A stretch of DNA of 20,386 nt from JBCFBK01 sp039679975 (lineage in GTDB: Bacteria > Bacteroidota > Bacteroidia > Bacteroidales > Prolixibacteraceae): positions 1 to 20,386 of the forward strand of contig JBDKTZ010000072.1 in the NCBI GenBank assembly GCA_039679975.1. Direction: 5' to 3'. A program made the position numbers and the translations under genes. Under the pieces are notes generated by a model. That model was given only the letters and a program-made list of their open reading frames with translations. It ran no database searches and was not told the DNA's origin. Below are positions 7,456 to 16,552 of this stretch, one piece after another; positions within the stretch are counted from its first letter, which is position 1; every line of letters begins with the position of its first letter.

Positions 7456-8487
7456 TTATCGAAGCGGAATAACCATCTCACCAGCGATCTTCCCCGGACA
7501 TGATACCTGAATCTGATTTTCGGTAAGCCTGATCTGACGCCAGTTATCTTCATCATTAACTAATGCCCCGGTTTGAACCTGTATGATTTTATGATTCTCT
7601 GCTGAAGGAAAGCTCGTAATTTCATTTTTATGGCGGTGCCCCGCCAGGATCAGTCTGACGGACGGGACTTTTGACAACGCCGCGTAAAGTTCGCAGGCGG
7701 ACCCTGAAACAGCAACCTTATCATTAAACGGGATATGCATCAGGATGATCTCTACATCATCACTTGCCTCGTTTAGTTGAGAATCCAGCCAGTATAACTG
7801 AGCTTTATCAATATAAGGAACAGCAGTTTTGTCGTCTTTGCTAAATTTATAAAAGCTGTTGTCCAGAAAAAGAAGTCTGTAAGTTGTCTTCCCAACCCGA
7901 AACAAACGGCTGTAATAGGTTCCATTTCTGAAACAGGGCAGATTTCTGGTCCACAGTGCCCGGGCATGGCCGGATGAATTCTGATGATGACTGAGCTTAT
8001 TGCCTTGCCACACGAAACTAAAAAGATCATGATTTCCCAACGTGAACAGGCAGGGAACATTATATCCGGCTGTAAGATCAGCAAACTGGCCGGCCTGAAT
8101 ATCGAGTAACTTCGCCTGGTGCAAATGGTTCCCGTACGTCAAAGCATCAAACACCTCCGGGCTTTGCTCTCTCTTAACCACACTCTCCCCGCTATTGGTT
8201 TCCGCTTCGAAAAAATCGACCAGATCGCCGGTGGCTATGACTAAATCACTGCCTGTTTTTTGCGGCATGACCTGCAAAAACTGCCTGAACCGGCCTTCTG
8301 CCTGGTCATAATTTTTTAACGTTCGGTTTTCAATTATTTCCGGTCGATAGCTACCCGGACTGAAAACCACATGCAAGTCGGTAATATGCAGAAACGAAAT
8401 TGTATCCTTCTGTGCAGTTGCATTTTCAGAAATGAGAAAGATAAACGATAGAACACTGAATATCACTTTTAAATTGAAACGGCTCAT
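7456..8487 (-). CDS. Secreted calcineurin-like metallophosphoesterase
   Basis: This 343-residue phosphoesterase has a Sec signal peptide with likely cleavage after about residue 25 (ATAQ region), so it should act in the periplasm or outside the cell. The full dinuclear metal set is visible: D37-L-H39, G-D88, G151-N152-H153-D, H251 in LMHIPF, and G-H284-R-H286. The family cleaves phosphomonoesters or phosphodiesters with two metal ions. Its ATG overlaps the stop of the preceding MFS gene as ATGA, indicating translational coupling. It lacks the extra N- and C-terminal domains of the other phosphoesterase in this operon, so the two probably act on different bonds or at different places. The substrate cannot be read from the sequence. 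Confidence 0.9.
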   Translation of the reverse strand: MSRFNLKVIFSVLSFIFLISENATAQKDTISFLHITDLHVVFSPGSYRPEIIENRTLKNYDQAEGRFRQFLQVMPQKTGSDLVIATGDLVDFFEAETNSGESVVKREQSPEVFDALTYGNHLHQAKLLDIQAGQFADLTAGYNVPCLFTLGNHDLFSFVWQGNKLSHHQNSSGHARALWTRNLPCFRNGTYYSRLFRVGKTTYRLLFLDNSFYKFSKDDKTAVPYIDKAQLYWLDSQLNEASDDVEIILMHIPFNDKVAVSGSACELYAALSKVPSVRLILAGHRHKNEITSFPSAENHKIIQVQTGALVNDEDNWRQIRLTENQIQVSCPGKIAGEMVIPLR

Positions 8488-9746
8488 ATTTTTTGGTTTT
8501 TTAATGCTTTTGCTTCATCGGGTATTTCTGTCCGGATCATATTCCAAAGAACGAGCAATGCAAACGGGTGAAGTACAGCCATGATGGCAAAGATCCACCC
8601 GGTGCCGGTCAGGGTCATATATTGTCCGATCAGGTAATTGAAAATAACGGCGCCAGCCGCACCGAATCCTCCTGCTATGCCCAGCACACTGGCAACATTG
8701 CTTATCGGGAACGTTTCGGCAATCAGAATGCTTTCGGTATAAATCCAACTCAGAGCCACAGCTCCCAGTATACTAAATTTCAGGATGGTCACTGCCGTTC
8801 CGAAACTGTCGGGAATCAGGACCACCGGAGCCAGAAATGCCACCCTGCTGAGCATCAGTTTTCTCGAACGCAGGGCCGGCTTTCCGCGCCGGACCATCCA
8901 GTCAGACCATGCCGATGAGGCGATCCCTCCCAGGCTCGCTGCCATAAACGGGATCCAACCCACCATTCCCAGTCCTGAAAGACTCAAACCGGTCTCTTCC
9001 ATCAGGAAACCGGGAAGCCAGAACAAAATGAAATACCACACCGGATCGGTCAGAAAACGGATCAGCACAATTCCCCATAATGTTTTCCGGGACCACAAAG
9101 CTCGCCAGGTAAAGGCCGTTCCTGTTGCGGCAGGAGATTCCTCGCCCCTGCAATCCTGTACATATCCGGCAGGAGGGTCACGGTAAATCACCAACCAGGT
9201 CAGCGCCAGCAGAAGCCCAACCGCTCCGGGAATGATAAAGGCGGCATGCCAGGAAAAACTCAAAACCAGTCCGGCAATCAACGGCGGGGCAATAACTGAC
9301 CCGATCGTTCCTCCGGCAACGGAGATGCTGTTTGCGGTGGCACGGAGCCGTCCGGAAAACCATTTGGTAACAACCTTTATCTGCGCCGGGTAAGTGGTCG
9401 GTTCAGCCAGACCCAGTGTACTCCTGAAAAAAACGAAGGGCACCAGCGACTTTGCCAATCCGCTCCCGATCGAGCTCGCCGACCAGGTAACAATCCCCCA
9501 GAACATAATTTTCCGGGCAGAAAAGCGGTCAACCAGCCACCCTGAAACAGGATACATAAGGGCATAGCAAACCGTGAAAACATTGATTACCCAGGCGTAC
9601 CCTCTGTCATCAAGCGAAAACTCCTCCTTCAGGATCGGTTTCAGGATCGATACGACCTGCCTGTCCACATAACTGAAAACCGTGATCATAAAAATGATCA
9701 TGACAATCAGCCACCTTCTTCTTTCCGGGATTAAGAATGCTGTCAT
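8484..9746 (-). CDS. MFS transporter, anion:cation symporter (ExuT-like) family
   Basis: This is an inner-membrane carrier of about 420 residues with twelve hydrophobic segments. The opening (RRRWLIVMIIF then SYVDRQVVSILKP) and the loop GWLVDRFSARK place it near the anion:cation symporter group of the MFS, whose members move hexuronates, phthalate, organic acids and some phosphates. I chose the ATG at 9746 (MTAFLIPERRR), 20 bp after the preceding stop codon. A TTG at 9770 in the same frame would overlap that stop by four bases (TTGA) and add eight residues, so it remains possible. The gene ends in an ATGA overlap with the second phosphoesterase. Its position between two secreted phosphoesterases suggests it imports an anionic product of theirs; that is inference. 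Confidence 0.86.
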   Translation of the reverse strand: MTAFLIPERRRWLIVMIIFMITVFSYVDRQVVSILKPILKEEFSLDDRGYAWVINVFTVCYALMYPVSGWLVDRFSARKIMFWGIVTWSASSIGSGLAKSLVPFVFFRSTLGLAEPTTYPAQIKVVTKWFSGRLRATANSISVAGGTIGSVIAPPLIAGLVLSFSWHAAFIIPGAVGLLLALTWLVIYRDPPAGYVQDCRGEESPAATGTAFTWRALWSRKTLWGIVLIRFLTDPVWYFILFWLPGFLMEETGLSLSGLGMVGWIPFMAASLGGIASSAWSDWMVRRGKPALRSRKLMLSRVAFLAPVVLIPDSFGTAVTILKFSILGAVALSWIYTESILIAETFPISNVASVLGIAGGFGAAGAVIFNYLIGQYMTLTGTGWIFAIMAVLHPFALLVLWNMIRTEIPDEAKALKNQKI

Positions 9747-9766
9747 ACGGCTTGGAAAGGGCTGAA

Positions 9767-11350
9767 TCAATTCAGGTACGAGTAAGACGTCGCCGTCGTA
9801 AAATCAGCGGTAATCTCAGACTGTTTGTAGATGTTACCAAACCGGTCTGTGGCCCTGATTTCCAGACTGGCAGCCGGATTTATCATGGTATGCAGATAAA
9901 GATGCTTGCAGGCCGGACTGTAATTATCGGGGTTCCGGTTCAGCACACCAATGTGGTATCCCAACGTCCAGGCATCTTTTAAGGATGTTGGAAGTGGCAC
10001 CAGGTCAGCAACCTTGACGTTATTTTCCCAGGCTTCCACCTTCCAGCCGCTGTCAGCATTCCAGATATTCGCCACAATGGTATTATCGGCCTGATTGAAC
10101 GTAAAATAACCATATTCACCGCCGAATACGACATTACCCTTATGAAGCCGGATCTGAAAGTCCTTGCTCAACCGGGTTGGTTTGTAGTAGCCATTCGTAA
10201 TTTTGGTCCCGCTAACTTCATAAACAGCATATCCGTTCGGGGTTCCGTCGCCATTAATGGTTGAGCGCCACCACGAACCGCAGGCTGCCGCATGGATGTG
10301 CTCGTAAGCGGCCACCGGACTGGTTATTTTTACATTCTCCGCATAATGGGTATGCCCGCACATCAGATGGACTTCCGTATACCCCTGCAACGCGCTTAAA
10401 AGCTGCGTCCTGTTGTTGATACCGGAGGAATTACGTATGGGGATATGATAATAGACAATGATCATTTTGTTTTTGGACACATAACTCAGATCCTTTTTCA
10501 GCCATTCGATCTGACTGGTTGTAAATCCACCGGAATAGTCCGATGCGTTTGTAAAGACGATATTATCCAGGCAAATAAAATGGACATCTCCCCTGTTAAA
10601 CGAATAATTTACAGGGCCGTATACCTTCGTAAAAGCGTCTGTCGTGCGCGGTTCACCACTATTCGAAGTAGCCACCTTATCATGATTGCCAATGGTTGTA
10701 AAAACCTTCATGTTTGCCGAACCGACCAGCGCTTTCATCTGGTCGAAAAAAGCAGGTTTGTCTCCGGCCATATCTCCCATAACCAGTCCGTAACACGGCT
10801 TGGCTGAAGATTCGGCAAATGTCTTGATATCGGCCATTGTTTCCGTCCTGAAACGATCCACTTCCGCGGTACTGGTTACCTGCGGATCGCCGACACAAAC
10901 AAGCGTAAAATTAGTTTCGACAGCCGAAAGTCTTTTCAGGCTGAAGTCGTACCGCTGCTTTGACGCACTGAGAGAAGCATAAAATGAAGCCATCCTGACC
11001 GATGCGCTGGCCGTATTCACATCATATGCCGACGGCGTTGAATAAAATACAAAGTCAGCCTCAGCATTTCTTTTCATTTGATAGATCCCGTCCTGATCGG
11101 TCACCGTGCAGGAAAAGCCATCACTGACCACCACATCTTTGGCCGGCTTTCCTGCTTCATCCAGGATCATGCCATATAAATCCATACCTGGGGCGGGTTG
11201 AATAACTCCGGCGGGAGGATTTGGGTCATCCTCACCCGTATCGGCATTATCCTTTCCGCATTGAACAAACAGCAGGACCATTCCCGCCATGAAAAAACAA
11301 AACCGGAAAAACCGGACCCATTCCAAAAATCTTCCTGACACCCTCTTCAT
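9767..11350 (-). CDS. Calcineurin-like phosphoesterase lipoprotein with MetallophosN and MetallophosC domains
   Basis: This 527-residue protein has a lipoprotein signal with a long basic n-region and lipobox FVQC (Cys31). An Ig-like N-terminal domain (about 55-138) comes first, then the phosphoesterase core (about 148-345), then a C-terminal beta domain (about 365-525), the MetallophosN-Metallophos-MetallophosC order common in Bacteroidota. Core metal ligands are D155 in GDPQ, D193 in GDMAGD, N222-H223, H302 in YYHIP and H333-T-H335. The first motif reads D-P-Q rather than the usual D-x-H, as I remember for this subfamily, so a glutamine replaces a metal-ligand histidine. The gene follows susD after a hairpin, so it is probably a surface or periplasmic enzyme of the same import system. 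The substrate is unknown. Confidence 0.9.
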   Translation of the reverse strand: MKRVSGRFLEWVRFFRFCFFMAGMVLLFVQCGKDNADTGEDDPNPPAGVIQPAPGMDLYGMILDEAGKPAKDVVVSDGFSCTVTDQDGIYQMKRNAEADFVFYSTPSAYDVNTASASVRMASFYASLSASKQRYDFSLKRLSAVETNFTLVCVGDPQVTSTAEVDRFRTETMADIKTFAESSAKPCYGLVMGDMAGDKPAFFDQMKALVGSANMKVFTTIGNHDKVATSNSGEPRTTDAFTKVYGPVNYSFNRGDVHFICLDNIVFTNASDYSGGFTTSQIEWLKKDLSYVSKNKMIIVYYHIPIRNSSGINNRTQLLSALQGYTEVHLMCGHTHYAENVKITSPVAAYEHIHAAACGSWWRSTINGDGTPNGYAVYEVSGTKITNGYYKPTRLSKDFQIRLHKGNVVFGGEYGYFTFNQADNTIVANIWNADSGWKVEAWENNVKVADLVPLPTSLKDAWTLGYHIGVLNRNPDNYSPACKHLYLHTMINPAASLEIRATDRFGNIYKQSEITADFTTATSYSYLN

Positions 11351-11372
11351 ATTTCTTTATTGTTTAAAGTTG

Positions 11373-11402
11373 AAAATGCAGGAAGCTTACTTCCTGCATT
11401 TT
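11373..11402 (-). terminator. Hairpin between susD and the phosphoesterase gene (attenuator or partial terminator)
   Basis: AAAATGCAGGAAG (11373-11385) pairs perfectly with CTTCCTGCATTTT (11390-11402), a 13-bp stem with a four-base loop. In the leftward transcript it lies 8 bases after the susD stop codon and ends in four T residues. The T run is short and the operon continues 22 bases later, so partial termination or 3'-end protection of the susCD message is likelier than a full stop. Such hairpins would make SusC/SusD more abundant than the downstream enzymes. Confidence 0.75.
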
Positions 11403-11410
11403 TACAGATA

Positions 11411-13186
11411 TTATTCCCATCCGTCGTTTTGAGGTAATAGATTCGGGTTCAGCAAGACAGCACTCTCCGGAATTGGCCGGAGGTATTTTTTGTTCTCCCA
11501 TTTTCGTTCAATTCCCCAGGCCCAGATCAGATGTCCTTTCGTCCCTTCCGAAAGCTTAATATTGGCACCCATGATCACATATTTCACACCCGATGTTGTA
11601 CTTGAAGGCTTTTTATCCACAAAGCATACATCAGCTTTCCCGTCTCCGTTCAGATCATAGTTCACATCTTTTGCCGGCACATAAATCCCCTTCCAGGAAA
11701 GCTTTTCAGAAGCCAGCAGGTCTCCGCATTTCCAACGCATCAGGTCCTGATAGCGAAGTCCTTCAAAACAAAGCTCAATACTCCGTTCTCTTCTTATTTC
11801 AAGTAAATATTTATCTGAAATATTCGGGAAAAAGGTATCTTTCAGGTATCCATCAGCCGAAGCAGGTTCTGAACCGCTCACTCCTGCCCTGTCGCGCAAA
11901 AGCTTGATGGTCTCGTTCCATTCGGAAGCACTGAATTCGCCCAATTCGGCTTTGGCCTCAGCATAATTCAGAAGAACCTCAGCATAGCGGAGAATAGGAA
12001 TACTGTTGGTACACTGACCCTGACCATCGTGCCAGGAGTCATCAAGACTCCACTTTTTAATATGATAACCTGTAAGGGTTACCGCAAAATCGGGAGGAGC
12101 AATGGTTCCGTCTTCCCTGTAATAACCTTCGGTACGGATGGTTTGACTTAACCGGTAATCGCGGTTTTTCATTTCCGTATAAAACTCGATCTGGTCATAG
12201 CCCGCTTTTTCTGTAAACCTGCTTCCGTCACGCATCAGGTAAGTATTGACAAACTGTTTGATCAGCGACCAGCGGCTTCCGTTCGTGGCCGAATTAAAAT
12301 TCCAGGTCAGGTCGTGCCAGACCCGTGAATCGGTGTTCATCACTCTTGAAAGGATCACTTCTCCTGCAATTTTCGGCATCCCGGCAAGATCTTCGGCAAT
12401 AAACAGGGAACGGTAGTCACTTTCCGGATTACCGGTGGAATATAAGCGGTATTTCCCTGCATCCATCAGCTCTTTTGCTGCATTGGCCGCCTCGCGCAAC
12501 CAGGTGCCGGCGTCGGAGAGTCCAAGTTCAGGATGATATTTCCGGTAAGTACCCTCATAAAGGCATATTCTTGATTTCATTGCCAAAGCCGTAAACCTGT
12601 TCACCAGGCTACTGTATGTGTCTTTGGTTTCATTCATGTGGATGGCGGCAAAATTAATATCCTCCAATACCTTGCCCATCACAAATTCACGACTGTCCCG
12701 GGCCTTGTTCAATTCTGGGTCATCCGGTTGCATCGCTGTTTCATACCATGGTACTGCTCCGAAAGTCTGCACCTTGTTCAGATAAAACACAGCTCTCCAA
12801 AAACGCGCAAGACCAATGTAATGATTTAGAACATTTTCCGATACAGCAGCCTTAGGAGCATTCATCAGAAAATAATTGATGTTGCGTAAAGCGCTCCAGT
12901 TGCTGACTGCCCACCCGGTCTGATCGACCGAGCTCCAATCGCCTGACAAAAAGGTACCGGGAGTATTAATCGCCGCATAATCGGAAGTACCATCACCTTT
13001 TGCAATGTCATCGGCTGTCGGAAGATCCCTTTCATAAAAGGAATAGGAATAAATTTCAAGATCATTTTCAGTTGTAAAGAATCCTGACGCATCTATTTCG
13101 TGAATAGGTTCTTTTTCAAGAAGGTCTTCGCAGGAAAAGAAAGCGGTGCTCCCCACCAGTAATGAATATAGGATTATTTTCTTCAT
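11411..13186 (-). CDS. SusD-family outer-membrane substrate-binding lipoprotein
   Basis: This 591-residue SusD/RagB-family protein has lipobox FFSC with Cys19, followed by the typical acidic stretch CEDLLEKEP and, near residues 100-108, WSALRNINYF. The middle TPR-like helices and the C-terminal segment (DKYLLEIRRERSIELCFEG, then LRYQDLMRW) are classic family features. SusD proteins sit on the outer surface, cap the SusC channel and bind the incoming glycan or oligomer. The gene starts 11 bp after susC, so the two are coupled. The family does not reveal the ligand: SusC/D systems mostly carry glycans but also other large molecules. Confidence 0.96.
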   Translation of the reverse strand: MKKIILYSLLVGSTAFFSCEDLLEKEPIHEIDASGFFTTENDLEIYSYSFYERDLPTADDIAKGDGTSDYAAINTPGTFLSGDWSSVDQTGWAVSNWSALRNINYFLMNAPKAAVSENVLNHYIGLARFWRAVFYLNKVQTFGAVPWYETAMQPDDPELNKARDSREFVMGKVLEDINFAAIHMNETKDTYSSLVNRFTALAMKSRICLYEGTYRKYHPELGLSDAGTWLREAANAAKELMDAGKYRLYSTGNPESDYRSLFIAEDLAGMPKIAGEVILSRVMNTDSRVWHDLTWNFNSATNGSRWSLIKQFVNTYLMRDGSRFTEKAGYDQIEFYTEMKNRDYRLSQTIRTEGYYREDGTIAPPDFAVTLTGYHIKKWSLDDSWHDGQGQCTNSIPILRYAEVLLNYAEAKAELGEFSASEWNETIKLLRDRAGVSGSEPASADGYLKDTFFPNISDKYLLEIRRERSIELCFEGLRYQDLMRWKCGDLLASEKLSWKGIYVPAKDVNYDLNGDGKADVCFVDKKPSSTTSGVKYVIMGANIKLSEGTKGHLIWAWGIERKWENKKYLRPIPESAVLLNPNLLPQNDGWE

Positions 13187-13197
13187 GTTCAGTTAAA

Positions 13198-16100
13198 TTA
13201 GAATGTAATGTTAACACCAACAGTATAGGACTTCAACATAGGATAACTGTAACCATTCTCTTCATTGGAATTACTTGCCACATCGCCATCGCCCGACTCA
13301 ATCACCTCCGGGTCAAAGTTGGTCGTATGCTTTGTCAGGCCGGTTAAAGTCCATAGGTTTTCACCTGTCAGGTAGATCTTAAGCGATGTGATTTTCAGTT
13401 TGGAAGTGAGTGAAGCGGGTATGGAATAGTCCAGCGTCATTGATTTTAACCGCACATAAGCTGCATTCTGCAGATACCTGTTATTCTTAACCCCCATGGG
13501 TTTACTGGTAGAATTAGCCAGATAGGTTCTCTGACGCGGCCAATAAGCGTTCGGATCTTCATTCACGCCTTCAATCCACATATTACCCACCTGATCTGTT
13601 GGATAATAGCCGTAATGACGGTTATACTGTCCCCAGAAGTAACCCGACTCAATATCGGGATACCAATCTCGTCTGCCAACCCCCTGGAAAAATGCGTTCA
13701 ACCCGAAACCTTTATAATTTCCTCCCAGGTTCAATCCAAACTGATACCGCTGTTCTGAATTTCCGATAACGCTCAGATCTCCGTGGTCATCCAGTGTATT
13801 TTGTCCCCTGTAAATTTCGTCATCTTCGTCCAGATTCCGGAATTTTAAGTCACCCGGGAGCAGAATCTTACCTTTCGAGACGGGGATTTTCGACTGACTG
13901 GCATGACCGGCGATTTCTTCAGCACTGGTAAATAATCCGTCTACGGTATACCCCCAGATATTCCCCAGCCGCTGACCTTCGTAGTAGGAGCTGAGCAGCT
14001 TGATTTCATTACCCACATATTTGGTGATCCAGCTTTGGCTGTCCCACAGCATAAATTTCACATTATAGGAAAAATCGCTGCCTGCCAGATCAAACCGGTT
14101 CTTCCAGCCAAGTGTCAATTCCCATCCAAGGGTTTTCAGATCAGCATAATTCCCTTTTGGTGCGCCTACACCCAGTACCTGGGGAAGATCAGGTCCGGAA
14201 ACATACATATCGGTTGTATTTCTCCGGTAAACATCAAACCCGATACTCAATCTGGCCTTTAATAAATCGGCGTCCAATCCGAAATTATAAGTAGTTGCCT
14301 TTTCCCAGGTCAGGTTATCGGGCACAAGCGTAGGCATGGATGTCTGAGTTTGAAAGCCGCCGTCAAGTAACAAACTGGTCTTACTAACGGTCTGGGTTTC
14401 CAGATAAGAATAAGGATCGACATTCCCGTTCCCCAATGTTCCGGCCGACACCCGGAGCTTCAGGTTGTCGATCCAGCCTTTTGTGCCTGCCATAAATGCT
14501 TCGTCCGAAATGCGCCATCCCAGAGATGCCGAAGGAAATATACCCCACTGCTCATTTGTCGGAAATTTTGAAGAGCCATCATAACGTCCGCTTACCTCGA
14601 CAAGGTATTTACCTTTAAAAGAGTAATTTGCCCGTGCAAAGACACCGATAAAGCCCCAGTCCTCGCTCCGCTCTTCCATCACATAATTGATCCCATCCAT
14701 CAGGATAAAATTAGGCTTACCTGGATATAAGTAACCATCTCTCCTGTTATAAAGATTTATTCGGTTTGAAGACTCAATGTTTCCACCCACCAATACATTC
14801 AGGGAATGGTTCGCGCCCAGTTTCGGTGTGAGATTGGCAGTAAAGTTAGTGGAGAAATAGTTTGTTTCCTGGTTCCACATTCTTCTGAGTGACTGTCCTT
14901 TTTCTGCAAACAGCGCCGGACCTTCACTATAAGGGGCATAGCGGTTTACACGTGTTTTCTGGTAATCTTTATAGCCGTAGGTACCATCCCATTTTAACGT
15001 CAGCACATCTTTTACAGGGACATAGGTTAACCCCACCGTATTTCTGACATTCAGCGTGTTTTCATCCTGAAATGACGTTTTGTTATGAAAATCACCGACT
15101 CCATTATAGATAGACGAATAAGTATAGGTCCCGTCGGGATTGAACATCATGGCTACCGGATATCCCTGATGTTCCAGATTGCGCTGAATGAGTTCATCGC
15201 CATAGGACATCAGCGGATAATGGTATTTGGAGTAATCAAATGAAAGATTATTATCAATCGTCAGATTATCCCGGAGCTTGATCTGTCCTTTCGCTCTGAA
15301 ATTATAGCGTTTCAGATCGTCGGTATTATACCTGTAAATACCATCCTGTGCAAAATACCTTCCCGAAATATAATAGCTTGTCTGATCATTCCCTCCGTTG
15401 ATGCTTATTTTGTGATCAGTGGCCTGCGTCCAGTCCTTGTACAGTAACTTATTCCAGTCCGTGTTCCCGTAATATTCATAACGTCCGTCTTCATTAACGC
15501 TTACCCTCGGCAGTTCGGGATTGTCGTTTCGTCGCTTCAACTCTTCATACCACGATCTGGAGAAAGGGAAAATATTATTGATTGTCGTAGGATCTGATGC
15601 AGAATAATCATTATATCCATAATAGGCATTTAAGAACGAAGTGGTCCATTCATAGCCGTTTGTCACAAACGATGGTTTTACCGTCCTGGTTAAAAATGAC
15701 GTGTTTCCGTCGTAATTGATTTTTACCCCTCCCTTGTTCACCCGCTTTGTAGTGATCAACACAACGCCAAAGGTTCCACGGGCACCATATACGGCAGCCG
15801 ACGAAGCATCCTTCAGCACGGACACGCTCTCCACATCCTGCGGATTGACCGTACCGGGATCACCCTCCACGCCATCGATCAGGATCAAAGCGCTGCCGCC
15901 GGCTCCGATCGATGTCTCTCCACGGACATTGTAGCTCGCTCCCCTGCTGGGTTTTCCGTCACGCATGGTGATGTTCAGGTTCGGGATTTGTCCCTGAAGA
16001 CTCCGGGTGATGCTGGGATTGGGGCGGTTCTCGATCGACTCGGCTGTAATTTGATCAACTGCACCGATCAGATCTCTTTTCTTTGCCGTGCCATAGCCGA

Positions 16101-16488
16101 TGACCACCACTTCATCGATTTCAGAATTATCGCTCTTAAGCGTGATATCGAGATGCGTTTTGCCGGTAATGTCGACAGTAGACGCGATGAACCCAATGAA
16201 TGAAATCGTTAGGTTATTCTGATTATCAGGAACTTTGATGGTGAATTTCCCTTCTGCATCGGTAATGGTCCCGTTGATCGTTCCCTGAATTTGCACGGTC
16301 GCTCCGGTGAGCGGCAAACCTTCAGCATCACGAACCAGCCCTGTAACTGTACGTCCCTGCTGAGAAATCTGCTGAAATCCTGTCTGCATTCTTCCAGCTG
16401 CATGGAGCCGGTCGCTTCCTGCTCCCAGCAAGATCACAGTCAGACAAAACAGGACGGAATATGCTCGTATTTTACTTTTAAACTTCAT
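13198..16488 (-). CDS. SusC-family TonB-dependent outer-membrane transporter
   Basis: This 1096-residue protein has an N-terminal signal peptide (about 1-31), a carboxypeptidase-D-regulatory-like domain (about 46-120), a TonB box DEVVVIGYGT (125-134), a plug, and the SusC signature from about 227 to 248 (KDASSAAVYGARG, then ITTK), followed by a long beta-barrel ending in phenylalanine (GVNITF). It imports ligands captured by SusD using TonB energy. No extra N-terminal STN domain is present, so it should not itself signal to an anti-sigma factor; control by the DeoR-family regulator is the simpler reading. It is the second gene of its operon, 64 bp after an upstream lipoprotein gene, whereas susC is usually first. 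Confidence 0.97.
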   Translation of the reverse strand: MKFKSKIRAYSVLFCLTVILLGAGSDRLHAAGRMQTGFQQISQQGRTVTGLVRDAEGLPLTGATVQIQGTINGTITDAEGKFTIKVPDNQNNLTISFIGFIASTVDITGKTHLDITLKSDNSEIDEVVVIGYGTAKKRDLIGAVDQITAESIENRPNPSITRSLQGQIPNLNITMRDGKPSRGASYNVRGETSIGAGGSALILIDGVEGDPGTVNPQDVESVSVLKDASSAAVYGARGTFGVVLITTKRVNKGGVKINYDGNTSFLTRTVKPSFVTNGYEWTTSFLNAYYGYNDYSASDPTTINNIFPFSRSWYEELKRRNDNPELPRVSVNEDGRYEYYGNTDWNKLLYKDWTQATDHKISINGGNDQTSYYISGRYFAQDGIYRYNTDDLKRYNFRAKGQIKLRDNLTIDNNLSFDYSKYHYPLMSYGDELIQRNLEHQGYPVAMMFNPDGTYTYSSIYNGVGDFHNKTSFQDENTLNVRNTVGLTYVPVKDVLTLKWDGTYGYKDYQKTRVNRYAPYSEGPALFAEKGQSLRRMWNQETNYFSTNFTANLTPKLGANHSLNVLVGGNIESSNRINLYNRRDGYLYPGKPNFILMDGINYVMEERSEDWGFIGVFARANYSFKGKYLVEVSGRYDGSSKFPTNEQWGIFPSASLGWRISDEAFMAGTKGWIDNLKLRVSAGTLGNGNVDPYSYLETQTVSKTSLLLDGGFQTQTSMPTLVPDNLTWEKATTYNFGLDADLLKARLSIGFDVYRRNTTDMYVSGPDLPQVLGVGAPKGNYADLKTLGWELTLGWKNRFDLAGSDFSYNVKFMLWDSQSWITKYVGNEIKLLSSYYEGQRLGNIWGYTVDGLFTSAEEIAGHASQSKIPVSKGKILLPGDLKFRNLDEDDEIYRGQNTLDDHGDLSVIGNSEQRYQFGLNLGGNYKGFGLNAFFQGVGRRDWYPDIESGYFWGQYNRHYGYYPTDQVGNMWIEGVNEDPNAYWPRQRTYLANSTSKPMGVKNNRYLQNAAYVRLKSMTLDYSIPASLTSKLKITSLKIYLTGENLWTLTGLTKHTTNFDPEVIESGDGDVASNSNEENGYSYPMLKSYTVGVNITF

Positions 16489-16552
16489 AATAATAGGAAA
16501 TTAGATGATTGATATCCTTTTCACAAAATACATTTTGACGATTCCTCTCTGG

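Noticed and set aside
8391..8400. Near-copy of the box (ATTTCGTTTC on the minus strand)
   Set aside because: It has a mismatch, is single, and lies inside the coding sequence of the second phosphoesterase, with no promoter beside it.
9747..9770. TTG start at 9770 for the ACS-type transporter
   Set aside because: An ATG at 9746 lies closer to the typical charged start of the family (RRRW). TTG starts are rare, though the TTGA overlap keeps it possible.
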